64,000 nucleotides of DNA, taken from NCBI GenBank assembly GCA_006176705.1, contig QRFJ01000755.1:1363525-1427524 (forward strand), in the 5' to 3' direction. This DNA is from Cocos nucifera (lineage: Eukaryota > Streptophyta > Magnoliopsida > Arecales > Arecaceae). The notes beneath the pieces are model-generated. The model worked only from the letters and a program-made list of their open reading frames with translations, had not been told where the DNA came from and ran no database searches. Within the stretch, counting starts at the first letter, position 1; every line of letters starts with the position of its first letter. This document shows positions 1 through 11,756 of the stretch, piece by piece. Position numbers and translations under genes: made by a program.

Positions 1-1718
1 GAATGCGGCGGATATTATAGTCTACAATATTTAAAGAAACTACAACCATGTCATTATACAGGAACTAAACTTCTTGCACATTTTTTTCAGTGAAAGCGAT
101 GGGTTCTTCAGTCCTTCATCTTTTAGCTGACCCCTTAGATCCACTGGCCTCCTTCCGTCGAGATCCCCCAAAGATAGGATTAATGATGCCCAGTGGGATC
201 GATCTTCTTGCTATTTCTCCCTCCTTGATGGTTCTGATTGTGGCAGTGCTCTTGACTACTCTTTTTTTGCCTCAGACCGACGTCGTAGAAATCAACCAAG
301 CGGGTCTCATCTGATGAGCTCCATGATTTCATCTTAGAGCTGAATGCATTCTTTGGTATCGTGATCGTGGTTACGATGGTAGAGACAGTATTTATTTGGA
401 TTGCACTTGTCAGGATGAGTGCGCATTTTTTTTGCCTCGACAGTTGCTCCTTGATCTCCATCAGCACCTGAGTTTTTGGAGCATTGAGAGGAACGCAGTT
501 ATGAAATCTTCTGGAAGGAGAGTTCCACCATGCCCTTTGGTCAGGACTCTTTTGTTGACAAGCTTAGGAAGGAGTCTGGGCTCGTCTACGCTTAGGAGGG
601 ATCTAGGAGTATGATCGAGCTTTACTTAACTTTTCTTCAAGTGCGAGCTTGCTAGATTCTTCCATCTGCCGCTCTCCTATGGCTTCCTCATCCTTTAATT
701 TGAAGGCCTCTTCAGCTCGGGCTTAACTTTCGCCCCGAGCTAGTAGATCAACAAAATCTCTAGAATATTTTCTCTCTAGAGAGGATAAAAGATCATTTTT
801 TTAAAGATCTCCCTTTAGTGCAGTCATAGCGATGGATTGGTCCAAATTTTGGACCTCCAGGATAGTGGCATTGAAGTAGTTGATATAAGCTTGGATGGAC
901 TCTCCTTTCTTTTATTTGATATTAATGAGGGAGTCCGAGCCTCACCTTGGACATCGATTGCTCTTGAAATGAGCCGCAAGTCGATGGCTCATTTGATCGA
1001 AGGAGAAGATCGTGCCTAGCTTTAGCATCGAGTACCAATTTCTTGCTGCTCCATTCAGAGTGGATGGAAAAGCTCGACATAAAATGGCATCTAGCGCACC
1101 ATGGAGTAGCATCATGATTCGGAAGGCCTCTAGGTGGTCGACTGGATCAGTAGTCCCATCGTAGCTCTCGAACTGGAGGGCTTGAAGTTTGATGGAATGG
1201 ACTCCTACATGATTCGAGCAGAGAAGGAGGGATCAGTGTAGATGTCATCATGACGAGCTGGGATGGCATGGCAGAGTTTCTCAGTCTACCAATCCATGTC
1301 CTGAAGCTTCTGATCGAGGACACTATCTCGATTGTAAATCTCAAAGGGCTTCCAACTGTAGATAGCAAATGTCTCTTTCAAAGAGAAATCATGATCAAAA
1401 TTGAGATCTTCTGCTTTTCATTTTTTTCTTTTTAGGAGTAATGGATCTACTGACCTAAGTACGCTTTCTTTGGGTCGGCTGCTGAAATTTTGGTGGGAGG
1501 TTTTTTGATTGGGCTGCCACCGGAGGTTGCTACAAGGCTTGCACCATTTTTGCGAGGCCTCGAACCTACTGCACCAATAGGTTGAACTACTTTGGATCCA
1601 CCATCGCCGTCGGTGGGGAAGGTTGTGGTGCTAGCGATGGTACTGGGACTGGTGGATTTGACTCAGATCTAATAATTAAGGCGGTGGATTGTCGGATGGT
1701 TGTCTTCTTTGGGAGCAT
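1..1718 (-). pseudogene. G2 gag pseudogene, with the start of the gag-protease linker
   Basis: The likely start codon is at 1718, about 110 bases after the LTR, and opens a short basic and proline-rich N-terminus (MLPKKTTIRQ) like that of M gag. The retrotransposon gag domain lies about 1240-780, with recognisable SYDGTTDPVDHLEAF. A zinc-knuckle-like segment followed by a cysteine and the conserved glutamate-rich motif lies about 420-300. Below about 180 the sequence matches the antisense of the gag-protease linker of G. In-frame stops and frame changes occur throughout. Gag would form the virus-like particle. The rest of the polyprotein is outside the window. Confidence 0.65.
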
Positions 1719-1807
1719 CTCTAGAGCTGAAAGGGATCAAATGAATGAAAGATCAAAGAAAGCAAATAAAATTAACTGAGCACTCCTTTTAAAATAAGGG
1801 CTCAGCC

Positions 1808-1827
1808 CCTTCCTCTAGCACCAATTC
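1808..1827 (-). promoter_or_regulatory. G2 primer-binding-site region
   Basis: Directly inside the LTR the minus strand reads GAATTGGTGCTAGAGGAAGG. It matches TATTGGCGCTAGAAGGAGGG in M and the decayed GAATTAACACTAGAAGGAGG in G. I infer the family PBS from its position. I cannot name the priming tRNA. Confidence 0.55.
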
Positions 1828-3066
1828 TGTTGATGCAAAATTTGGTTGACGCTGGACTAGACTGGAGCTAGAAAAAATGAGGTCGCCATCGATGACCTAC
1901 AAGATAAGTCCTGAGCGAAGATGGGGTGGCTCCAATAGGATCCGCCGATGATCAAGTCAGCTCTTCTGCCAATAGAAATGAAATGCTAAGGAAAGAAAGT
2001 GGTAGAGTAATGGAAAGAAGAAGAGTACTTGGAGAAAAATGTATCTGGGGGTCCCTTATATAGGTGAAGCTCATAACAGAATGATGGTGACAGCCATAAC
2101 TATCTGATAGTAGACCGTTCGCGGCCACGTGGAGTTTGTTATAGAAGGTGGTGTTCGTTGTCGTGACATGCTAGTTTGTTGGAGATTAATGACTTGAGTT
2201 CGGGTGGAACAACTATTAGCAATTAAGAGCTTCATATCACAATAGTTTTGGGGGAGCTCAGACTTCTCCAAGATCATATGCATATAGATTAGCTCACGCT
2301 GAGCTAGGGGTTGAACTTGCATAGACAGTGGGATCCTTCTGGACGACCGCAGGAAGTTCAATTGGAAAGATCCCTTTGGATGACTGTAAGGAGTTCATCT
2401 GGAAGGAGATCGACTAAAAAAAGCTTGCCTACTGACCAAAGAAGATTGTTCGGAAGGAAATTCTTTGGTCGACTATGAGGAGTTCATTCGACAAGAGCCA
2501 TTCTTGGCGACTAGAGGGAGTTTGTCCAGAAGTCTCAAGGTGGTTGGCCAGCGATCAATTTGGGGATGAGGTTCTTCTATTAACTTTATCTTGCTAGTAC
2601 AAGATTTCGAACATCACAAAGTTAAGATCTGCCATCTGTGGTAAAGCATTAATATTCGCTCAGGGAGAACCTCGGCCAATCTATGGCTCTTATCATGAGA
2701 TTCAGTCTATCACAATGAAACTCGGCCTAAAAGGGATTTGATTAGATAGGAGTTCAGTTAGCTTTAAGGTTAGTCAGGCAAGGTTACGTAGGGGTTGAAT
2801 GTATAGCTAACTATTTTGGTGGTCACTCCCACTGTTCAATTTTGTCTAAAAAGAAGCTTGACTAGAACCAGCAACTTATAACGAAGGAGCTAGGCTACTT
2901 TCATGGTTGGTCACCAAACTTGTCCAGACGAGGTCTGCAACATGTTATGGGCTCTGGAGTTTATTCATGTAGTCTAGAAGATCGGCCGGTAGATTGAAGA
3001 TTGACCATCACAGGACCATCCTGGGACCATATATCAGGTCAAACTTTGGCAAGAGCAGGTTCAACC
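1828..3066 (-). repeat. G2 5' LTR (about 1.24 kb)
   Basis: The 3' end is clear: on the minus strand it finishes GCATCAACA at 1828 and is followed by a PBS-like segment like those of G and M. The 5' end is set at the junction with X-D. There the minus strand reads AACCTGCTCTTGCC, which aligns with AATCCCGCTCCTACC near the start of the M LTR, so the first bases (TGTTGG) are lost or blurred. The middle part is too diverged to align by eye. Confidence 0.6.
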
Positions 3067-3961
3067 TATTGGTGCATCACCATGGCATCATCTAGCCTTG
3101 ATATCATGTTGCGGAAGCTTCTGATCTTTAGCATGGACATGAGCAAACCTTTGACATTCTCTAAGGCAGCAAAATACCAATCCACCAATTTAGATCTGTG
3201 ATGGGGTGCCTCCCTCCTTAGGCTTGAGAGAGGCATCCCCCTTGGGGCGGCAACTCTAGAGCGAAGAGAGAAGAGAGATTGAGGAAGAAAAGATCTGTAT
3301 TTAATCCATATTCTAAAATCCTAATATATCCTTTGTATTTATACATAGATATTAGGCTCGACCAAAAACTTTCTTGGCTAATCCAATACATGAAAGCACT
3401 CACTGAGCTCATATACACCCATGTCTCCCATGCTCTCATCTCCTGGATCTAAATTAGACCCATACATGAGTTAGCCCTCTTAAGACCTTATTGGATAAGA
3501 TCTTAAGATCCTAAATAGAAAATCCTATATGTTCTATATGCTATCGTCGAGCTAGCTCTGTCAGGAGCCGAGCTGGCTCGATTGCATCTAGTCCAAACTC
3601 TTTCTTCTGTCTGTCTGAGATAGCCGACTTGACTACGCCCCAAGTTGGCTCGATCCCAGTCCAAGTTAGTTTGGTTGTGTATCTGAGCCAGTCCGTCTAT
3701 GTGTCAGTCTCTTATCTTGGCTGATTTTTCTTCTAATTTTGGTCCTTTACTTTACCTTATATCCCAGATCTCTGAAGCACCTAACAAGCCCCTCAAGGTC
3801 TTCACACCTAAACCTTGAGCCCATGCAGGGCTACACGCCACCTTCACCTAGGGCAACTCCTATCCTAGTCCTAGGACTTACACCCATCCTAGACTCCTAG
3901 AGCCAATACCCTGACTCCTCCTGTGTACTCTCAAGGCTTAGGAGCACCATAAATCCTAACA
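3067..3961 (-). repeat. X-D: LTR of non-coding family X
   Basis: On the minus strand it starts TGTTAGGATTTATGGTGC at 3961 and ends CACCAATA at 3067, 895 bases. It shares with X-A, X-B and X-C the segments GGTGCTCCTAAGCC, the polypyrimidine and GAGGGAGGCACCCC block, and a PBS-like TGATATCAAGGC before its end. It interrupts the 3' LTR of U. Flanks are CAACC on the left and TAATC on the right. These could be a TSD with two C-to-T changes, but this is weak. It could be a solo LTR or a 5' LTR cut by G2. Confidence 0.7.
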
Positions 3962-4407
3962 TAATCCAAATAAGGACTATTCACACAACTATAATATTGA
4001 GAAAGTCACTAATGAGTGAGCAGACATTCATGTGATTTTTTGTATTGGTCACACTCAGAGCTAGTTATTCCCTAACAATTACGTGCACTCTCACTCCAAT
4101 GTTCCTACATTGCACACTCGAAACTCATCTATCTGAAGAAAGCGATCTGTGCACCAATCTATTCGAATCAATCACTATTCTCATGATGATCCTATAACCA
4201 AGAGCAATTTAGAAATCAACCATCAATGGCACATACCTCAAATTCTTAACTCTTTGAGAATATATATCATTATCTTGTTAATCCGTTGGACAATTCATGG
4301 ACACATACAATATGAATTGAAATAGAACTGTCCATCAAGTACAAAATCATATCCTAGAAATATAATATGCGTCAGCTAAGATTAGCTTCTAGGGCATATA
4401 TCTAACA
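3962..4407 (-). repeat. U 3' LTR, first 446 bases only
   Basis: It begins TGTTAGATATATGCCCTAG at 4407 on the minus strand and aligns along its length with the first part of the 5' LTR (14077 to about 13645), for example at GACTATTCACACAACT. The remaining ~1.9 kb is missing because X-D and then G2 begin at 3961. Confidence 0.85.
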
Positions 4408-4422
4408 ATCTTTCACTTGCAC
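4408..4422 (-). promoter_or_regulatory. U polypurine tract
   Basis: The minus strand reads GTGCAAGTGAAAGAT directly before the LTR start TGTTAG. This is the usual position and form of the plus-strand primer in copia elements. Y has GTGCAAGTGGAAGAT at the same place. Confidence 0.75.
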
Positions 4423-4423
4423 T

Positions 4424-5638
4424 AAAGCTAATCTACCATATACCTAAGCCCCATCTACTCAAGACAAGCTTTAGTCTTCAGCTAGCTAAGTGACTTAACT
4501 AGTGGGTCTCCCACATCTCATATGGAGTCTACTCTCTGCATCTTTATATATTTTTAATCAAGATAGTTCTGTATACTACTGCTCTATATGCTTGGACTTC
4601 TAGTGAGACATTGGCCCCTTAGTAAGAGCTATAGTGCCATTGTCTTTGCAATACAGTGTCATGGCATCTGATGGCATGACATTTAGTTCTGCAACTAACA
4701 TTAGAACTAAAATGCATCCTGCACATCTATAGTATACTTAGCTTCTCTTGATCGATTGTTTGGAACCCTTCCAACATACCGAACCAATATTGCATAAGAA
4801 CACATCCCAATGTAGACATTCTATCATCAGCATCCATGTATCCTCTCACTCTTCGCTCTGATCCTCCTTTAAAGATCAAGAATAAATTTTTAGTACTTCT
4901 CAAGTACTTAAGGATATTTTCACAGCAATCTAGCACTCCTAGCTTGGATTGGACTAATATTTGCTCATGACACTCATAACAAAGACTACATCAGGTTGTG
5001 CACATAGCATGACATACTCCTATGCCCAAAAGGATAGCAGACTCCTCTTAGAGTTTTCTATGCTGAATCTTTAGCATCTTCTTTATGTACTTTTCTATGA
5101 AAAATCAAGCATTCTCTTAGATCTATCTTTATAGATCTTTATATTGCTTGAATATAGGTTGCTTGCCCTAAGTCTTTCATAGAGCATTCTATATACAGCC
5201 ATATTTTAACTAATGTAAGCATTGGGCACTCCCAATCGATATGATGTTATCCACGTACAATATGAGGAACCTGATAGCACTTCGATTGACCTTCATGTAA
5301 ACACATGTTTTCTTCTTGTTCTTGATGAAATCAAATAATTTGATCACTTTATTGAAATGAGTATTTCAACTCTGAGGTGCTTACTTAAGTCCATATATGG
5401 ACCTTTGTAGTGTGATCTCCATCACTGGAAGTGAAATCCATAGACCGCTCCATATAGATATCTTTCTAAGATATCCATTTAGGAAAGGCTATCTACACAT
5501 TCATTTCTCAAAGTTGATATCCAATATCATCTCGTTGTAAGTTTTGGAATCATCTCTATATTCCCTATCTCCTATGAGAAATACTTTCTCTACATCCTTT
5601 GCAAGTATACTTAAGTATCTGTTAGAAGGATGGGAGAT
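4424..5638 (-). pseudogene. U pol, reverse transcriptase (part) and RNase H
   Basis: Decayed copia reverse transcriptase and RNase H. The catalytic reverse transcriptase box is at 5246-5257 but reads YVDN instead of YVDD, so the last aspartate is lost. The RNase H region (about 4936-4727) shows KYLRSTK and GYMDADD where the family has GYTDAS. The upstream end (about 5638) is the RRxSHPxxRY segment that precedes copia reverse transcriptase, and it continues on the far side of S at 8344. Frameshifts and stops throughout; not functional. Confidence 0.75.
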
Positions 5639-5643
5639 CCTAC

Positions 5644-8166
5644 TGTTAGCTATTATATTCTAAAGCTAATCATTTAGATTATAGATAGTTGAGCTGTATG
5701 TAATCTATACTTGAATTATAATAAATAAAATTGTTATTCTGGCATTTCATCATGTTTGTGCATCTTCCTATAATGAACTCTTCTATGATGAAGTCCTTAA
5801 GACTATTTAGACTCGATAAAAAAGAATTTATCATTTAGTCCTTAAACCTATTTGTGACCAAATGATATATTGTTAATCAGGATGACAACGTTATTGAGTG
5901 TAGGTCATAGCATGTCATATGGATTGATTGTCCTCTTAACTAAGGAGAATGGAGATATTGGTATGGCATGTAGGTGAAGTATAAGGGTACATTTTATTGA
6001 ACATGATCTAACTACAGAGCTCTCTACTGTTAAGAGTTACTCATGAAGGATATGGATATAAGTATCTCTTAGACCTAAGATCATCATAGTGACTTGCAAG
6101 CAACTCACTGCACTTTGGTATCGGACTACCTGAATTTTTAATTCAGTGATGGAAGGCTACTGGGTGCATTCAAGTATTTATTTAGTCAGTGTGTGAGTCA
6201 AGATGAGATTAACCCCTTCAAGTGTTGGAGCAAGTGCATCACTGTATTTTGATTTAGCAAAATCTTGGTCGGGGTAGTCCATACGATGGACACTGAATTT
6301 TGAAATATAATGTAGATGATTTTTCAGGGTTGATAGTTAAACCCTAGATCATCTTTTGAGCATTTGGATCAAGAAGAAGAATTATACAGTAACCATATGC
6401 CATAGGTTCATGGATGTTGCGATGTGACTATTCGACCTATTTGGATGTTGGGTATCATTGCTAGATGATCATATCGATTAGTATAGAAATTAATTTCTGT
6501 ACTACTACTTAGGATTCGAACCTATGAGGTCACACATAATAGAAATTTCTATCTGATCTGATAGTTGATCAATAGTTTCAATGGTCTGAAACTTTGTGGT
6601 CAAGAGATCCACTGGACTGGGACTCTATGACTATGAGTTCCATTAGATTGAAACTCTACTTTTGTGGATCCCACTAGACTGAGACTCTAATATTATTGAA
6701 GAATTAATTAGTAATTAAATTTTTAATTAGCTTAATTTAATTGAATAATGAAGATTTGATCAAATCTGATTGAATTTGATTCGATTGAGTTTGACCCGAT
6801 TAAGTCATGAGATGACCTAATCGCTATAGGAGATTGGATCTTGATTTGATCAAGGCCTGCACTTAATTAATTTTTAATTTATTTAAAAATTTATTAGATT
6901 GGGTTAAGCCTAATTTAATTAGATTTATCCTAGTCTAATTGGGTCTGGATAATTTTGGTTTGGTTGAAACCAATTTGGAAAGGTCAAAATTAGATTCAAA
7001 TTTTGAACTTCAATCTCTCTGTGCCACCCTACTTTGACCCATGCCCTTCTCATGCAAATTTTGATTTGCATGAATCTCCATGCTAAATTCTGATGTTGGT
7101 GCCCTCTCCTTTCTCTTTTTGGCCGGTCCAAGTGTTGGACCGGTTCAAACGTAGTTGAATTTTGAATTCAACTTTTTATGGTTAGAGGTTGGCATTAAAC
7201 CTTATCCTTTCTACTCTCCATGCCTCTCTTATTTATTTGTCACACATTTTTTGTACATTTTTGAGTGTGGGCATGCAGAAGGAGAGTCCTTTTACACATC
7301 AATCACTTTTGGGGGCATTGGACATAAATGAGGAATCCACTTGAATTTTGAATTCAAGTGGAATTAGTTAAAACCATCTATATCTAACTTCTCTCCTTAT
7401 CCTCTCTATGCATTTTACCCATGGTATGTCACTCCTTTTAAGATGGATTTTTTTGGGCATCACATAAGAGAGGAAGGCTATGTGAGGGGTTTTTGAGAGA
7501 GAAAATTTTAAGAGGGGGAGCAAGTTTTATGCATGGAAAAATCAAAAAGAAGAGAAAGGTTCTCTTGCGCTAACCTATTCCTCTCATGCCATTATTTTAG
7601 TTTTTCCTCTTTGATCGCCCATCCTAAAAGGGTTTGAGAGTTGGTGTACAGCAGATAGTAGAGTCCTTCTACCTGAAAATTTGTTTTATGAAAAAATTCA
7701 AAAGAGAGTGGGCATGAGACAATTTTTGGGTGTCAGGGTTTTTGGGTGTGCGAAATCCTAAGGTTTGGACCCTGGGTTCGGATGAAGAGATTGAGCATTG
7801 TGAGTACCCGATCACTATTAATTTTTCACCACCACCTCATCATCCTTCATACTACATCTTCTGACCTTCTGGAGCATCCAAAAGATCAGATGAAAGATTG
7901 TCGATTAGATCAACTAAGATCGACTGTCGAAAGCTTTGGCGAGGAGCAAGCACTTCGGTGGAGTTGGTCGGGACCAGAAGCTCCATGTGGACCATCCATA
8001 GAGATCAAATGAGTGTGCAACTATATCATGGCGTGTGGAGGCTATTTTTCAATGAATTCAGATTGCGGAGTTTAGCTACCCGCGCTCAGGTATAGTATTC
8101 TGAACACAAATCAATTAGCAAATATGATTTGCTAACTGAATATATTTAATTTTTCATTGCATATAT

Positions 8167-8199
<33 letters not shown>

Positions 8200-8338
8200 G
8201 TCTAGATCCATGTATAGGATTTTTCATTAGATCATAGCATGTATAAATTTAATATTAGATTAATTTTAGCTTCTGCTATAATTTAAAATCAAAAAAATTT
8301 TCAAAATGCTTGCTCTAAACCTTGCACGATTTCCATCA
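5644..8338 (+). repeat. S: solo LTR of a long-LTR element
   Basis: It starts TGTTAGC at 5644, ends TTTCCATCA at 8338, and is flanked by perfect CCTAC duplications (5639-5643 and 8339-8343). It has no coding sequence. Removing it rejoins the U pol sequence. At 2,695 bases it is long, as in some copia lineages, but the family is not recognised. It differs from the U and Y LTRs at its start. It contains an (AT)n run at about 8162-8200. Plus orientation is inferred from the TG..CA termini and general similarity to copia LTRs, so it is less certain than the boundaries. Confidence 0.85.
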
Positions 8339-8343
8339 CCTAC

Positions 8344-9472
8344 TAGATCTATGTAGTGGAAGAGGTACTATATGTACTAGCTCATCTTGAATAGGTTCTA
8401 CAGATTCTATGTCTCATTGCTCTTCAGAGACTTTCTTTTCGAACTAAACTTTTTTCTCACTACTTTATCTTGGATAAACCATTTTCAAGAAGATAGCATG
8501 ATGTGTCATAATCACATTGTGATCCTTTGGAAAGTAAAAGTAGTATCCCAAATTTTTTAAGATATCCTATAAAATGAGCTCTCATAAACCTAGCCTCTAA
8601 CTTGTTCGCTTACTGTCACTTGACATGAGCTAGAAATTCTCAAGTCTTAAGATGACTAAGACTCAGTTTCATACCATGCCATATCTCATACGGTGTGGTA
8701 GAAGCAAATTAGAGAAAACTCTATTCAACAGGTAAATTTCAAAATAAAGTATGTCTCCAAAGAAATAAAAATAAATTAGTGAAGTTTATTATAGATCGGA
8801 CCATATCTAATACAATCCCATTCCTCCTCTTAGATACCCTATTGAGTTGTGGTGTACTAGGAGGGGTCTAATGTAAAACTACGCCATTTTCATGAGATAA
8901 CCTAGAAATTTCCTACCTTGGTATTGCCTCCTCAATCTGATCAAAGTACTTCTAGAAGTTTTTTGGTTTGCTTCTCTACTTCTCATCTAAATTCTTTAAA
9001 TTTTTTAAAGAGTTCAGATTTGTATCTCATACATATACCCATACCATGATTGATCATCGATTAAGGTAATGAAATAAAGATAACCTTCCTTGGGCTGGCA
9101 CATCAAATGGGCCGCATACATCAGTGTATACTAGGGTAAGTATCTCAGTGGTCCTTTTTCCTTGTCCTACAAGAGTAGCTTGGTCATTTTTCTTCAAAGA
9201 GATGATTCACGAACTAGATATGACTTAATAGTCAATAAGCCCAAGAGCCTATGTTTATCCAGTCTATAAATTATTTCTTCTCCTATATGACTTAGCCTAA
9301 ATGACCACATATATTTTAGGTTTATCTCAACTCTGGATCTCTCAGATCCAACGGTACTTATTGCCTGCTTAACTAAGTTTACAGATACATTACTATGCAA
9401 ATGATAAAGACTATCTCTAAGAACTAAATCTAGATGGTAGTCACAGAGAATAGGTGCCCATAGCCACAACAA
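8344..9472 (-). pseudogene. U pol, GAG-pre-integrase and integrase
   Basis: The GAG-pre-integrase zinc-binding segment is at about 9330-9190, with FRLSHIGEE, YRLDKHRLLG and LVRESSL (the last normally has a cysteine, CESCL). The integrase core follows below 9190, with YTDVCGPFDVPAQG carrying the first catalytic aspartate. The rest runs down to 8344 and is badly broken. The protease that should precede it is not visible. Typical copia order; dead. Confidence 0.7.
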
Positions 9473-9479
9473 TAATTAT

Positions 9480-10248
9480 TGCTCCATTGCCGATTCGAAG
9501 GGTTACTTCACCTTCCCTCAGCCCTCTACGTTTTCTTAGACCCTACATTAATGTGCATAAATAGGAACTAGAGTCTAATACTCAACTTGCAAGAACAAAA
9601 AACCATAAGATCAGTTTCAAACAATTCCAACAAGCCTTCCAAAGGTGTATCCTTGTTTCATTAGGCTCTTTAGGTATATACCTTTGAACTTTTCAAGGTC
9701 CTTTAGTTACCAACATATCGATCAATTTAGATAGAGTGATATCATGGTTATTCACATGGTAGTTTATCATAAATTGCTCATACAAATCAAGAAGGGATTG
9801 TAGGATCATATCCACTAGCAATTCTTTGTATATAGTCATGTCGAGATTCTTAAGCTTCTCAATGTCCTTGATTATCAAATAGTGATCATGGATAGATTGC
9901 CCATCGTGCATCTTATACGCTATGCAACTCTGATCACCTCACAACTCTTACAAATGAGTCAGCATGTCAATGGCAGTGTACATGTTATCATGCTGATGTT
10001 GGAGATTATCTATCATGGATACCAACATATAGCACCTACCCTTATTGTCATTATCCATCCATTTATCAAGTATAGCTCATTGACCATGGATTGGGTAAGC
10101 TGGTAATATAGGGATATCCTGGTCGAGAACATGGCTTAATTTTCTAAAAACTAAGAACAATTCTTAGGTTTCTTAGCCAGTCGATATAATGGGTTCTGAT
10201 TGAACGATTGGTATCTAGGGTTTGAGTTGAAGGATTGGAAGCTGACAT
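9480..10248 (-). pseudogene. U gag pseudogene
   Basis: The likely start is at 10248 (MSASNPS), followed by DWLRNLRIVLS, typical of copia gag N-termini. The UBN2-type core is at about 9911-9693, with HDGQSIHDHYL, KELLVDMILQSLLD and MINYHVNNHDITLSKL. In-frame stops occur between the two parts. No zinc knuckle is visible. The protein would have been the particle protein of U. Confidence 0.7.
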
Positions 10249-11743
10249 AGTAAACCGTACCCTAGAGAGAAAATTCTAGTTAGATGTTGGTACTTGAATT
10301 TATATTTGCTCTAGAAACATTAAAAAATAAATAGGCTTCTACTATTTTCTCATCTCTTACACTCCCTAGATGAAGAAACAAAAATCCTAATGCAACAAGA
10401 ATTTCTAGTGGATACTACGGTCCCACCAATGTTGTGCACCTCACCTGACAGTTATTAATAACATGCACATTGATGCATGGATAACTCTTTGCCCAGATGC
10501 TTCTCTAAGCATGTTGCAACAATAGTCTCTAATTGATGTGGGCTCACCTGACAGTTATTGACCCCACTTCTTAGTTAAGTCAGACCCATCGTTGACAAGT
10601 AGGTGCAAAACCATCATTCGGTCCCTTACCTGAAAATTATTGGATCCAACTCCATCTTTACCATGAAGCAACTCTTTGCTTATAGAGTGGATGCATATTT
10701 CTAGTGCAACTGAACTACTGTGACTAGCCAAGAATAATTAACACCAGTACCATGCCTGCACTTCTATAATGGTGGAAAACTATTAGACTTAATATTTACT
10801 AGGGAGATTGGGTTCAGGTCTCATCTAAACAGTCATCGAATAACTGATCTAACTAGCATGGGCTAAACCAAACTACCAAGCAATCATATTCTAGACTCAA
10901 TCTACCAAATTAGTTAGGTAAGTGGAGATCGGTGGGAGGCTCCCCCTTAAAGAATCCTAATTAAGTAACCACCTCTCAATTACTTGCATTGGTCAATTGG
11001 TTTCAAATTGGTTTGCTTAAGTGAATCAGGCTCAAGCCACTGAGCCAAATTAGGTCTTTATGTTGATTCTATATATGGGTGTCAATCAACTCAATCAACA
11101 ATGATTGTATGATCTGACCTAACCTTGATCGACACTTGACTTGGTTTGATCAATCGCTAAATTGATTTGGGTCCATTATGATCAAATTAAAAACCCTAGA
11201 TGTAATCCAATTACATGACCTAATTTTGATTTACCCATGACTAATCCCTCATGCACAAACACAAATTTCAGATCTAAATTCTTTACATGAAAAGTAAGTT
11301 TTTTGATCTAGAAATTAATTTTTAGATCTATGCTTACAATCATGTATCTCATATATGAATAAAATTCAGATCTTATAAAACAAATTCAGATTTTTAACAT
11401 GCTATTATATATCTCATATATGAATCAAAATCAGATCTTAAAACTAAATTTAGATTTAATCATGCAATCATATATCTTATATATGAATCAAATTCAGATC
11501 CAAGAAACTAAATTCAGATTTAAGCATGCAATTATATATCTCATATATGAATTAAATTTGGATCTAAGGAATAATTTCAGATTTAAGCATGCTTTCATGT
11601 ATCTAATACATGAATCAAAATCAAATTTTGAAATCTTTTTAGATCTAAATTAAACAAGCATACATCTCATATATGAATAAAAATCAGATTTTGAAAATCC
11701 TTTTTCAAATCTTGCATGTTCTTTTCACGCATATGAACTCGTA
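10249..11743 (-). other. U untranslated leader
   Basis: About 1.5 kb between gag and the PBS with no coding signal. At 10436-10690 a block containing CACCTGACAGTTATT or a variant occurs three times roughly 110 bases apart. At 11340-11700 lies a separate AT-rich tandem repeat, listed on its own. Confidence 0.6.
11340..11700 (-). repeat. AT-rich tandem repeat in the U leader
   Basis: Six diverged units of about 60 bases, each with a core like ATCTCATATATGAATCAAA followed by TCAGATC. Units begin near 11344, 11407, 11470, 11530, 11595 and 11665. It lies just downstream of the PBS in element orientation, a place where packaging signals are often found. That role is only a guess. Confidence 0.8.
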
Positions 11744-11755
11744 GCTCTGAAACCA
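11744..11755 (-). promoter_or_regulatory. U primer-binding site
   Basis: The minus strand reads TGGTTTCAGAGC one base after the LTR end. It differs by one base from TGGTATCAGAGC, the complement of the 3' end of initiator tRNA-Met that most copia elements use. Confidence 0.8.
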
Positions 11756-11756
11756 T

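Larger units (their letters stand above)
1..3066 (-). mobile_element. G2: 5' part of a Tat-lineage Ty3/gypsy retrotransposon
   Basis: A minus-strand gypsy element that continues past the left edge. Read from high to low coordinates it has an LTR (about 3066 to 1828), a PBS-like segment just below 1828, then gag and the gag-protease linker. The gag sequence and its order match element G at 24.7-29.7 kb, so both belong to related Tat families. Only the 5' end is present, so no second LTR or TSD can be checked. It abuts X-D exactly. Many stops mean it is not functional. Confidence 0.75.
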
